From NCBI GenBank assembly GCA_965115915.1, contig OZ220483.1:1364001-1428000 (forward strand): a DNA stretch of 64,000 bases, in the 5' to 3' direction. Source of the DNA: G965115915 sp965115915 (GTDB lineage: Bacteria > Pseudomonadota > Gammaproteobacteria > Eutrophobiales > Eutrophobiaceae). This document shows positions 9,344 through 17,935 of this stretch, one piece after another (the first letter of the stretch is position 1; every line of letters begins with the position of its first letter). Below the pieces are notes generated by a model, which was given only the letters and a program-made list of their open reading frames with translations, made no database searches and was not told the DNA's origin. Both the position numbers and the translations under genes were made by a program.

Positions 9344-10008
9344 TGCACAAGCGTCAGAAAACGGTCGACCGCCAAACCGTGCTCGCTATCCAACGTGCTG
9401 CTACGCCGCACCGTCAGAGTGACCAGCAGCGACTGCTGAATAGTCTGTTCGGAAGACACATAGGCAACCTGCAACGGCACCTCAAGCTCCCAGGTGTAGG
9501 TCCCGTTCAGCACACCCTCCGAGGTAATCACCGGGGGGGAAACAATCGCCGAGCCAACCAGACGCCGACTGCGCACCGCATCGACATTGCCGCTTTTTTT
9601 CAACGCGGCCAGAAATTGATGATAGCCACCCTCGGTGAAGTGCGGTTCCAGCCCGGCAAGCTGCGTGCGCCAATGCACGAAGTCAAAGCTGTAAGCACGC
9701 CGGACGATATCGGCAGCCCACTGCATAATGGCCTCGTTGCTCTGGTTCGGTTGTTCCAGCGGAGCCAACGGGACGATCCTGCCGTCCCGACTGGTGGCAA
9801 AATACACCGGCTCATCCGGGTAGCGCAACACCCACAGCAGGATGCCTGCCAGCAACAGACATAGCAGTGTCAGGGCCGCGCTGAGGCGTAGCTGCAGGCG
9901 ATAGCGGTCCCGGTAAAAATAGTTGCGTTCCAGCACAAGCTGCACACCGTGAGCCTGCTGGCGCTGCGCACTGTGGCCAGTGCCATCCATAGTCCCATGT
10001 TGTTCCAT
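9340..10008 (-). CDS. icmL: DotI/IcmL inner-membrane protein
   Basis: 222 residues from ATG 10008; Legionella DotI is 212. Family signature residues are clear: ERNYFYRDRYR just before the single TM helix (LRLSAALTLLCLLLAGILLWVL), then PVYFATSRDGRIVPLAPL, SFDFVHWRTQL, FTEGGYHQFLAAL and LNGTYTWELEVPLQVAYV. DotI is VirB8-like and forms the DotI/DotJ inner-membrane subcomplex. As the first gene it defines the operon start; a more upstream in-frame ATG (10152) only adds non-conserved sequence. No companion dotJ/icmM is seen in the 170 bp before the amidohydrolase gene. Confidence 0.9.
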   Translation of the reverse strand: MEQHGTMDGTGHSAQRQQAHGVQLVLERNYFYRDRYRLQLRLSAALTLLCLLLAGILLWVLRYPDEPVYFATSRDGRIVPLAPLEQPNQSNEAIMQWAADIVRRAYSFDFVHWRTQLAGLEPHFTEGGYHQFLAALKKSGNVDAVRSRRLVGSAIVSPPVITSEGVLNGTYTWELEVPLQVAYVSSEQTIQQSLLVTLTVRRSSTLDSEHGLAVDRFLTLVQ

Positions 10009-10179
10009 GGGCGTAGATGCTAATGGCCGGAACACCTGCGTCCAATACCCGCCAATGGTGAATTTTGACCCGCGCCAGACTGGCGGCAAACATACCGAAA
10101 CATACCGGTCAGGACCCGAAACACCGCGCTGCGCTCGGTTCCATTGCACCATCCCTGCGCATTGCAGTGCGCTCAGCGG

Positions 10180-11415
10180 CTATTCAACCGGATAGTGCCG
10201 CGCATTGCCACCGAGCCTGCGAGTAAAGACCGCCTCCGGCAAGCCGATATGCTGCTTCAGCCGCACATCCAGATCCCAGACATTGGCAATGCGACTCAAG
10301 CGCCAGGCGTTCCCCAGGCCGATATGGCGCAGGTGATACCACGGCGAGACCATCGGCCAGTACTGCAGTGGCCAGTCCGTTCCATACAACATGCGCTGGC
10401 TCAATCCGGGCACACGCAGTGCCCTGGCCAGATAACCGCGCTTGTTGATCAGGGTAAGACTGGAGACATCGGTATAGAGATTGGGATACTCCTGGAACAT
10501 CGGCAGGATACGCTCGAAGTTGTCTTCCCCCTCGGAACGGCCAGTGGTGGCAATGTGGGCGGCAATGACCGTCACCCCACGCCGCAGCGGAAGCTCCAGC
10601 CGCCTGGGGTCGGACAGTTCATCGCGGGCACTGGCAAAAGCGTCTTCCTTCCCCGCGTGGCTCAACAACGGGATGTCCAGTTCCGCCATCCGATCGTAGA
10701 ACGGGATGAAACGCCTGTCCGCCGGATCGATGTACATGATGGAGGGAAGCCACTTGATCACCCAGGCCCCCTGGCGATGCACCCGCTCCAGACGTTCAAT
10801 GGCATCCGCACGGTTCGGGTTGACGCTGGCGCCAAACAGCAACCGAGGATAACGCGCCGTCTCACGCATCACATAGTCGTTGGGGACATAGATCTGCGTG
10901 CTCTCCCGATCCAGTTCTCCGCTCCGCTGATCGATCACACCATCCATGGCCAGCACCACTGCCGCGTCCACCAGACTCGAACCCGCCAGCTTCTCGTCCA
11001 GACGCTGAACCACCAGTTGATCACCATGCGCCTCAAGCTCCTCCAGCGTCACCCCCATCCACTTGAGAAAAAAGCCAAAGCGGATGTTGTCGCGCATCGC
11101 CTGGTTGATAAATGCGCCCGAGCCGCCGTAACCCAGACCCGCAACATGTACATGCCAGTCGATCACGGTACGCGACGCCAACCCTGTCCCGGCCATCTCC
11201 TCAGCGCACACGGACGGCACCGGACCCGACAACAGTACCTGGACCGACAGACAAAGCCACAGGGCCACGCAGCTTTCCCGACAACGCAGCAGGGAACGCC
11301 GCCAAAACCCTTTGCCCGGGCGCACTACCCGGCCCTGTCGTGCCGGCGAGTGCCGGGGTGCGGGCTCGGTCAAGTCTATTGTCTGCTTCATAAACGCAAA
11401 AGGAGGCCGAGCCAT
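10180..11415 (-). CDS. Exported amidohydrolase-2 family metal-dependent hydrolase
   Basis: About 411 residues. ATG 11415 was chosen because GAGGA lies nine bases upstream. A charged N-terminus and a hydrophobic segment (CVALWLCLSVQVLLSG) look like a signal peptide or anchor, so the enzyme is probably periplasmic. The TIM-barrel metal ligands are visible: IDWHVH near the start, LLSHAG mid-protein, VIAAHIATTG, and YGTDWP near the C-terminus. These fit the amidohydrolase-2 (PF04909) family of hydrolases and decarboxylases. The substrate cannot be predicted. It reads in the same direction as the Dot/Icm operon, 171 bp upstream of icmL; a functional link is unproven. Confidence 0.8.
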   Translation of the reverse strand: MARPPFAFMKQTIDLTEPAPRHSPARQGRVVRPGKGFWRRSLLRCRESCVALWLCLSVQVLLSGPVPSVCAEEMAGTGLASRTVIDWHVHVAGLGYGGSGAFINQAMRDNIRFGFFLKWMGVTLEELEAHGDQLVVQRLDEKLAGSSLVDAAVVLAMDGVIDQRSGELDRESTQIYVPNDYVMRETARYPRLLFGASVNPNRADAIERLERVHRQGAWVIKWLPSIMYIDPADRRFIPFYDRMAELDIPLLSHAGKEDAFASARDELSDPRRLELPLRRGVTVIAAHIATTGRSEGEDNFERILPMFQEYPNLYTDVSSLTLINKRGYLARALRVPGLSQRMLYGTDWPLQYWPMVSPWYHLRHIGLGNAWRLSRIANVWDLDVRLKQHIGLPEAVFTRRLGGNARHYPVE

Positions 11416-11975
11416 GCGGATTGAATCCTCACGCATCGGATCATACCGCAGTTTTGCATCGATGTGCGCGGATGCACGACACGCTGCACTGGTAGCCTGG
11501 TAGCTCGGCTCACCTGCCTGCGCAGCGCAACCCCTCCGCTAAAGGCTGGCGCCTTTGGCCCCTCCCTCAAGGGAGGGTGATGACACCGGGCAATGGCCAA
11601 CTCACCGTATGACTGTGCCCACACAGTCTCACTGTCGTGAACCCGCACAACGCCGCCATCAATCGCTCCCCCCTCGAGGGGGAGCCGGCAAGCCAAGGGC
11701 GCCAGCCCGCAGGCGGGGGGCAAAAGCCAAGGCCTCGAGCGTATGCGGTGCCCTCCGCCCAGCCAACAAACCACCGAGCCGTTGCACAATCCATCGCCCC
11801 CCGTTGACACGGGTGGCGCATGACTATACATTGTTGTCACACGGCAGGCTGGCACAGTCCGCAGCGCTGCATGCGGTGCGATCATCACAGTATCCAAGAC
11901 AACAGGAACACAACGGTGACCTATACTATTCTTTGTAACGCGGCGCGGGCCGTTTGCCTGCGTGTGCGCAGGCAA
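11416..11975. other. 560 bp non-coding region upstream of the autotransporter
   Basis: No convincing gene. It holds several G/C-rich palindromes of the type CCCTC-AA-GAGGG (around 11558-11578 and 11668-11683), one copy of a ~150 bp repeat (11661-11807) and the hairpin that reaches the autotransporter start. A stretch at 11622-11650 recurs in diverged form at 16570-16598, on the opposite side of the repeat relative to the first copy. Confidence 0.6.
11661..11807. repeat. Direct repeat copy 1 flanking the autotransporter gene
   Basis: Nearly identical to 16352-16506 in the same orientation; the second copy has an 8-base insertion around 16404-16413. It begins with the palindrome CTCCCCCCTCGAGGGGGAG and ends in CCCCCCGTTGA. 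It has no coding capacity I recognise. It resembles interspersed palindromic intergenic repeats of proteobacteria. Confidence 0.85.
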
Positions 11976-11976
11976 A
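11953..11976 (+). promoter_or_regulatory. Perfect hairpin overlapping the autotransporter start codon
   Basis: TTTGCCTGCG, a four-base loop TGTG, and CGCAGGCAAA form a 10 bp perfect stem whose last base is the A of the ATG at 11976. The AGG that could serve as ribosome site lies in the 3' arm. In mRNA this structure would hide the translation start, suggesting translational control. It lacks the U-run expected of a terminator. Confidence 0.6.
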
Positions 11977-14900
11977 TGGTTGACAGCAGAGAGGTTTTTC
12001 CTACCCCCCCCCCCCCCCCCCCCCAATTTGAGCGATTAAACAGCGGATGCCGAACGCTCGCCGTGCCACACGCACGGGGGCGCACGGCCGTGCTGCTGCT
12101 GCTCACGGCCTGCCTTGGTATCGGCTTACTCACCGTCTCCGGCCAGGCGATGGCACAGAAGACCATCACCCTCTCGGCGGACAGCACCCGCATCACCGAG
12201 GGCGATTCCGGCACGACCGACGTCACCCTCACCTTCACATTCGGCGAGCCAGCGCAGAGCGGCATTACTTTCATTGCAATCCGCAGCACTTCAGGTACCG
12301 CAACCGGTAACAGTGTCCATACATCCACTTCATGCAGCGATCCGTCGCCGGCGGACGCCGATGTTTGCCACACGAGTAGTGCTTTTATAACACCTGCTGA
12401 CGGCGTAATGATGGCAAGCTTTACTTTCAGCATCCGCGGCGACACCACCATCGAACCGGATGAAACCTATATATTCTCCCCGAGCAGCTTTAGCGTCACT
12501 AGCGGCTGGTCCGTCGCCAACACCCTCACCTTCACCATCGTCAACGACGACGGTGTGCCCGCCCAGCCCACCGGGCTCGGCGCCACCGCCGGCAACGCGC
12601 AGGTCGTCTTGAGCTGGACCGACCCCAATGACGCCACCATCACTGGCTGGCAGTATCGGCAGAAGGCCGGCTCCGGCAACTACGGCAACTGGATCACGAT
12701 CTCCGGTGCCGGCGCTACCACCACCCGCCACACGGTGACAAACCTGAACCCCAGCACCGCCTACACCTTCCGCATCCGCGCAGTCAACACCAACGGCAAC
12801 AGCCCCGCCTCCGCCGAGGCCACGGCCACAACACCGATGGCGCCCGGCGTCACGGTGTCCGGGTCGCCGCTGACGGTGGCCGAGGGCGACCCCACCGGCG
12901 GCAGTTACACGGTGCGGCTCGCTACCCGTCCGGACGCCGCAGTCACGGTCAGCGTGGCCGGCTTCACCGGCACCACGGTGACGGCCGAGCCGGCGGCACT
13001 GACCTTCTCCACCAGCAACTGGAACCGGGCGCAGTCCGTGACCGTCAAGGCCGGGGCGGACGCCGACACCACGGACGAGCGCGTGACGCTGACGCACAGC
13101 GCGAGCGGCGCCACCGGCTACGGGTCCGCGCTGACCATAGACAGTGTGATGGTGCGGGTTACCGACACCACCCCGATATTGACGCTGGCCACCGACCCGG
13201 CCGCGGTGACCGAAGGCGGCAACATCAGCCTGACACTCAGTTCGGACAAAAATGTGACGGGTACGCTGTCGGTGCGCCTGACGCTGGCCGACCGGGGCGC
13301 GAGCGGCTTCGGCGCGGCGGATATCCAGGGCGCGCTGACGCAGACCTTTACCACCAGCGATTTTGGCGGCGGCACGACGGGGACGGTGTCGCTCCCGACA
13401 CTGGACGATGCCATCGTGGAGGGGACGGAAACCTACCGTATCACACTGAACGCCGGCAGCGGCTATGTGGTGGGCGGCGATGCGAACGCGGATGGCACGG
13501 TGAACGACAACGACAGTGCCGAGGTGACGCTGGGCAGCACCACGCTGACGGTGATCGAGGGCCAGACGCTGACGGTGCCGGTGACGCTGAGCGCGGCGGT
13601 GGACGCGGTGGTGAACGGCAAGGTGACACTGAGCGGTGGCATGCCGCAGGACGATTTTGCCGCGGTGGAAGCGAGCTTCCGTATCATGGTCGGCCAGCGG
13701 CGTGCGAGCGCGAGCTTTGCGCCGCAGACCGCAAGTAGCGGCGATGGCGCGTACAACGCAGCACGCAGTTACACGGCGACGGTGACGCTGGACGCGCCGC
13801 CGAGCGGGGTCACGGTGGGCAGCGACAGCAGCGACACGGTGCGGGTGACGGACAACACGCCACCCCCGACCCCGGGCGTGACGCTGAGCCGTGCCTCGCT
13901 GCCGGTGAACGAGGGCGCGAGCGGGAACTACACGGTGCGGCTCAACACCCGGCCGAGCGCGGCGGTGAGGGTGACGGTGGCGGGCTTCGCGGGCAGCGAT
14001 GTGCGGGTAGACCCGGCGACACTGAGCTTTGCCCCCAACGCCTGGGACACGGCGCAGACGGTAACGGTGACGGCCGGGGCGGATGACGATGGCGCGGACG
14101 ACAGCGTGACGCTGACACACAGCGCGAGCAGCGGCGACAACGACTACAACGCGGTGGTGATCAGCGGCGTCATGGTGACGGTGACGGACAGCGACACCCC
14201 GGGGGTCAGTCTGAGCGCGACCCGGCTGGCGCTGCGCGAGGGGGGTACGGCCGGCAGCTACACCGTGGTGCTGGCGACCCGTCCGGACGCCGAAGTCACC
14301 GTCAGTGTGGCCGGGTTCGCGGGCAGCGATGTGAGGCCCACCCCGGCGACACTGACCTTTGCCGCCAACGCCTGGGACACCGCGCAGACGGTGAGGGTGA
14401 CGGCCAGGCAGGACCGCGACACCGCAGACGACAGCGTGACGCTGACGCACAGCGCGAGCGGTGCCACCGACTACGGGCCCGCGCTGGCCATAGACAATGT
14501 GGCGGTGCGGGTCACGGACGACGACCGGCTGGCGGGGGTCATGCTGAGCACGGCCACGCTGACGCTGGCCGAGGGTACAACAGGCCGCTACACGGTGGTG
14601 CTGGACAGCGCGCCGAGCGCGATGGTGACGGTGACGGTGGCCGGGTTCACGGGCAGCGATGTGCGGGCCGACCCGGCGACCCTGACCTTTGCCACCGACG
14701 CCTGGGACACGGTGCAGACGGTGACGGTGACGGCCGGGCAGGACGCGGACAGCAGCGACGACAGCGTGACGCTGACGCACAGCGCGAGTGGCGCCACCGG
14801 CTATGGGTCCGCGCTGAACATTGCCGATGTGGTGCTCACGGTAACGGACGATGACGCTGCGGCGGTGTCCGAGCCCGGCGCGGCCCAGCGCCGGCGCCAG

Positions 14901-16286
14901 GCCGAGCAGCGCGTGCTGGCACGGGTCGCGGACACATTGCTGGCGGGCAGTGTCACTGTGCTTTCCAGCCGCATCGATGCGGCCAGTGGTGGCGCATCAC
15001 CCGCCAGCACATTGCGCCTGGGCGGACAGTCCAGCCTGCACGCGGCGCTGCGGGCGCTGCAACCGGCCCTGCAGAGCGGCACACTGCGAGCGGCGCCGCT
15101 GCTCGGGCGTTCCGCCTTCGTGTTGCCATTGTCCGCAGTTGCCGGCGGCAGCGGCACGGCACTGCACAGTCTGGCCCTGTGGGGCAGCGGCGACTACCGC
15201 CAGCTTTCCGGCAAGCTGCAAGACCCCGATGACCCGGCCACCACACTGGATTGGGAGGGCAGTGTCACCAGCGCCTGGGTCGGCGCCGATATGCGCCCGC
15301 ACCGCCAATGGCTGACCGGGCTGGCGCTGTCCTGGTCCCAGGCGCCGTTCAGCACCGGACGGACCGACCTCGACCAGGACAGCCGGCTGTTCGGGGTACA
15401 TCCTTATTTGAGTTGGAACACCGCCGCTGGCCGTGGCCAACTGTGGCTGAGCGCGGGCTACGGCTGGGGTGAACTGCGCCCCGGGCAGGACACGCCCGGC
15501 GCCCGGCGTGACAGCAACCTGGCATCGGTCGCGCTCGGCGGCAACGCCACGCTGCTTGGCAGCGACCGGCTGCTGCCCGGTGGCAGCAGCCGATTGCGTA
15601 TCAAGGCGCAGGGCGCATTGGCCGAGTTCACTGCCGATGGAAACGCCACCGCCCAGGCCCTGAGCGCTATCGCCCGGCAACTGCGCCTGGCACTGGAGGG
15701 GCAGCACCGGCACACGCTGGCCGGCGGGGCGCTGCTCAGCCCGTCGGTGGAACTCGCGCTGCGCCATGACCACAGCGACGCGACCGAGGGCAACGGCGTG
15801 GAGGTCGGTGGCGCGCTGCGCTATAGCGACCCGGCGCTGGGCCTGACGCTGGAAGGCCGTGGCTGGGTGCTCGCCACCCACCGTGAGGCGGAGCGCGAGG
15901 AATGGGGCGTCAGCGGCCTGCTGCGCCTGGACCCGGGCACCGAACAGCGCGGGCTCGCGCTCAGTCTGGCGCCGCGTCACGGCCCGGCCCGGCGCATGGC
16001 GCTCGACCACCGGCTTGACCCGAGTGTCACACCGACGGCCGCGCCGGCGCCGGGGCAACTCGGTCTGGAGGCGGAGCTCGGCTACGGCTATGGGCTGGCC
16101 GCACACCGCGGCGTGCTGGCGCCCTTTGTCGCCACCACGCTGGACCGGACACGCCGCGCCTACCGGGTCGGTGGCCGGCTGCGACTGGGCCCGGGGCTGA
16201 GCCTGAAGCTGGAAGGGCAGCGCCAGCAGGCGGCCACACAGCCGGCATATCACAGTTTGCTGCTGCACGGCACGCTGCACTGGTAG
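11976..16286 (+). CDS. Phase-variable type V autotransporter with Calx-beta-like passenger
   Basis: 1436 residues if translation begins at ATG 11976. The first 16 codons include the 21-C tract (six prolines). A signal peptide follows (TAVLLLLTACLGIGLLTVSGQAMA). The passenger has a Calx-beta domain (residues ~62-190), a fibronectin type III domain (~192-285) and several ~105-residue repeats with VAEG...YTVRL and VAGF.GSDV signatures. The last ~370 residues (from about SLHAALRALQPAL) are an autotransporter barrel ending in the aromatic residue of GTLHW. It is a surface adhesin-type protein by architecture; the ligand is unknown. No in-frame ATG exists between the C tract and the signal peptide, so tract length decides expression. 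Confidence 0.85.
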   Translation: MVDSREVFPTPPPPPPQFERLNSGCRTLAVPHARGRTAVLLLLTACLGIGLLTVSGQAMAQKTITLSADSTRITEGDSGTTDVTLTFTFGEPAQSGITFIAIRSTSGTATGNSVHTSTSCSDPSPADADVCHTSSAFITPADGVMMASFTFSIRGDTTIEPDETYIFSPSSFSVTSGWSVANTLTFTIVNDDGVPAQPTGLGATAGNAQVVLSWTDPNDATITGWQYRQKAGSGNYGNWITISGAGATTTRHTVTNLNPSTAYTFRIRAVNTNGNSPASAEATATTPMAPGVTVSGSPLTVAEGDPTGGSYTVRLATRPDAAVTVSVAGFTGTTVTAEPAALTFSTSNWNRAQSVTVKAGADADTTDERVTLTHSASGATGYGSALTIDSVMVRVTDTTPILTLATDPAAVTEGGNISLTLSSDKNVTGTLSVRLTLADRGASGFGAADIQGALTQTFTTSDFGGGTTGTVSLPTLDDAIVEGTETYRITLNAGSGYVVGGDANADGTVNDNDSAEVTLGSTTLTVIEGQTLTVPVTLSAAVDAVVNGKVTLSGGMPQDDFAAVEASFRIMVGQRRASASFAPQTASSGDGAYNAARSYTATVTLDAPPSGVTVGSDSSDTVRVTDNTPPPTPGVTLSRASLPVNEGASGNYTVRLNTRPSAAVRVTVAGFAGSDVRVDPATLSFAPNAWDTAQTVTVTAGADDDGADDSVTLTHSASSGDNDYNAVVISGVMVTVTDSDTPGVSLSATRLALREGGTAGSYTVVLATRPDAEVTVSVAGFAGSDVRPTPATLTFAANAWDTAQTVRVTARQDRDTADDSVTLTHSASGATDYGPALAIDNVAVRVTDDDRLAGVMLSTATLTLAEGTTGRYTVVLDSAPSAMVTVTVAGFTGSDVRADPATLTFATDAWDTVQTVTVTAGQDADSSDDSVTLTHSASGATGYGSALNIADVVLTVTDDDAAAVSEPGAAQRRRQAEQRVLARVADTLLAGSVTVLSSRIDAASGGASPASTLRLGGQSSLHAALRALQPALQSGTLRAAPLLGRSAFVLPLSAVAGGSGTALHSLALWGSGDYRQLSGKLQDPDDPATTLDWEGSVTSAWVGADMRPHRQWLTGLALSWSQAPFSTGRTDLDQDSRLFGVHPYLSWNTAAGRGQLWLSAGYGWGELRPGQDTPGARRDSNLASVALGGNATLLGSDRLLPGGSSRLRIKAQGALAEFTADGNATAQALSAIARQLRLALEGQHRHTLAGGALLSPSVELALRHDHSDATEGNGVEVGGALRYSDPALGLTLEGRGWVLATHREAEREEWGVSGLLRLDPGTEQRGLALSLAPRHGPARRMALDHRLDPSVTPTAAPAPGQLGLEAELGYGYGLAAHRGVLAPFVATTLDRTRRAYRVGGRLRLGPGLSLKLEGQRQQAATQPAYHSLLLHGTLHW
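12004..12024 (+). repeat. 21-base poly-C tract in the 5' coding region
   Basis: Twenty-one consecutive C residues eight codons after ATG 11976, encoding prolines in the present frame. Such tracts change length by slipped-strand mispairing. A change not divisible by three would put the autotransporter out of frame. Tract length may also be affected by assembly or sequencing error. Confidence 0.9.
12841..14850 (+). repeat. Tandem passenger repeats within the autotransporter
   Basis: Segments of roughly 310-330 bp recur, each containing a VAGF motif (near 12955, 13977, 14308 and 14638), an AW-DTAQTV type stretch and a DSVTLTHSAS stretch. The last three are adjacent and most similar. Two more diverged beta-domain units lie between 13166 and 13870. 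Homologous recombination between units could change passenger length. Confidence 0.75.
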
Positions 16287-16709
16287 CCTCACTGCACTGT
16301 TAGATTGAGGCACACAGACCGCTGGCAAACGTGTCTTGAATGACGCCTCCAAATCGCTCCCCCCTCGAGGGGGAGCCGGCAAGCCAAGGGCGCCAGCCCG
16401 CAGGCGCGCCGGTGGGGGGCAAAAGCCAAGGCCTCGAGCGTATGCGGTGCCCTCCGCCCAGCCAACAAACCACCGAGCCGTTGCACAATCCATCGCCCCC
16501 CGTTGAGGGGGAGTACGCGGCAGCCGAGCGGCAAGGCGACGGCTGCTGCGGTGGGGGGATGCCAAACCCCGCAGTCTCAACTGTCGCAAACCCGCACGGC
16601 AGGTTTATTATACCGCCACTTGATGCTAATATGATGGCGGTTTGCCGCGTCAGCATCGGCGCGGTACATGGACCATCTCAAAGCCCATCCATTGGCCCCG
16701 ATACCTGCC
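16287..16709. other. 423 bp non-coding region downstream of the autotransporter
   Basis: No gene seen. It contains the second copy of the flanking repeat, a further palindrome (CCCCCGTTGAGGGGG near 16497-16511) and the diverged B segment at 16570-16598. The upstream signals of the aldose dehydrogenase gene must lie at its right end, but I see no clear promoter. Confidence 0.6.
16352..16506. repeat. Direct repeat copy 2 flanking the autotransporter gene
   Basis: Second copy of the repeat at 11661-11807, same orientation, with an 8-base insertion. The two copies bracket the complete autotransporter gene and could recombine to delete it. Confidence 0.85.
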
Positions 16710-17837
16710 ATGACAGTACGAACATGCCGCCACATCGCACTGGCCTGCCTGCTGGTGTGCTGGCAGTTGCCTGTCCACGCGGAGATAACCTTCAACTCGG
16801 AGTTGGTTGATTTCCAGACGGAGGTGGTCGCAGACAAGCTGGTACACCCCTGGTCCATGGCCTTTCTTCCGGATGGCGACATCCTGGTCACAGAACGCGG
16901 GGGACAACTGCTACGACTGGCCGCAGACGGCTCAAAACGCGATGTGGTATCACAACTGCCACCCATTGAAGAATTCGGCCAGGGCGGATTGCTCGACGTG
17001 ATTCTGGATCCGGGCTACACCGACAACAATATCATCTATCTCTCCTATGCCGCCAACGACCGAGGGAAATACGGCACTGAGGTACTGCGGGCGCGTCTGG
17101 ACAAAACCGTGCTGCGCAACCAAAAGGTGATATTCCGGCTATCGAAAAAGACCACAAAGCCCTACCATTTCGGTTCCCGCCTGCTGTTTGCCGATGATGG
17201 CACACTGTTCATCACGCTGGGCGACCGCGGTGAGCGGCCGCGGGCACAGGATCGGATGGACCATGCGGGTTCACTGATCCGCATCCTGCCCGACGGCGGC
17301 ATCCCGGCGGACAATCCCTTCCATTCCGGCGACGCGCTGCCCGGGGTCTATACCTGGGGCAACCGCAACATGCAGGGGATCGCGATACACCCGCAGACCC
17401 GAGCCATTTATACACACGAACATGGCCCCCAGGGTGGCGACGAACTGAACCGGATGCTGCCTGGCGTCAACTACGGCTGGCCGGTTATCACCTACGGCGT
17501 GAACTACGTCTCCGGCACCGCCATAGGCAAGGGCACCAGCAAGGCCGGTATGCAACAGCCGCTGCATCACTGGGTCCCATCGATTGCGCCATCCGGTATG
17601 GTCTTCTATACCGGAGACGAGTTCCCGGAATGGCAAGGCCATCTGTTCATCGGCTCCCTGAAGTTCGGGCAACTGGTAAGACTGGAGCTGAAAGACGACC
17701 GGGTCGTGCACGAGGAACGCCTGCTGAACAATCGTCTCGGCAGGATCCGCGATGTACGGCAAGGCCCCGGCGGCGGCCTGTATCTGCTGACTGACGAACG
17801 CAACGGGCTATTGCTGCGTCTGGTTCGGGCCAACTGA
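16710..17837 (+). CDS. Periplasmic PQQ-dependent aldose sugar dehydrogenase
   Basis: 375 residues from ATG 16710, chosen because a signal peptide follows directly (HIALACLLVCWQLPVHA). The six-bladed beta-propeller signatures of soluble aldose dehydrogenase (YliI/Asd family) are present: HPWSMAFLPDGDILVTERGG, GQGGLLDVILDPGY, TWGNRNMQGIAIHP, EHGPQGGDELN, YGWPVITYGVNY and FYTGDEFPEWQGHLFIGSLK. The enzyme oxidises aldose sugars with pyrroloquinoline quinone in the periplasm. No PQQ biosynthesis gene is in the window. An ATG at 16668 is the alternative start. Confidence 0.88.
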   Translation: MTVRTCRHIALACLLVCWQLPVHAEITFNSELVDFQTEVVADKLVHPWSMAFLPDGDILVTERGGQLLRLAADGSKRDVVSQLPPIEEFGQGGLLDVILDPGYTDNNIIYLSYAANDRGKYGTEVLRARLDKTVLRNQKVIFRLSKKTTKPYHFGSRLLFADDGTLFITLGDRGERPRAQDRMDHAGSLIRILPDGGIPADNPFHSGDALPGVYTWGNRNMQGIAIHPQTRAIYTHEHGPQGGDELNRMLPGVNYGWPVITYGVNYVSGTAIGKGTSKAGMQQPLHHWVPSIAPSGMVFYTGDEFPEWQGHLFIGSLKFGQLVRLELKDDRVVHEERLLNNRLGRIRDVRQGPGGGLYLLTDERNGLLLRLVRAN

Positions 17838-17935
17838 CCAAAGTTTCCAGGTTCCGGCACCACACATGCCCATAACCCGACCGTGATACGGCTGCACGGA
17901 TCCGACGGCAGCCAGCACGGCGTTTGAGTGAACAG

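Noticed and set aside
1703..10008. Interpretation of the secretion genes as an IncI-type conjugative plasmid segment
   Set aside because: Short DotG and the size pattern resemble IncI Tra proteins, but no relaxase, pilus or replication gene is present and both flanks are chromosomal housekeeping genes. The alternative is not fully excluded.
12330..14780. An 816-codon open frame on the minus strand antisense to the autotransporter
   Set aside because: It mirrors the GC-rich repetitive passenger sequence, has a His/Arg/Ala-rich composition without any fold signature, and overlaps a clear gene completely.
14997..16589. A 530-codon minus-strand open frame antisense to the barrel region
   Set aside because: Same compositional artefact; low-complexity Arg/Ala/Gln sequence and it runs into the intergenic repeat.
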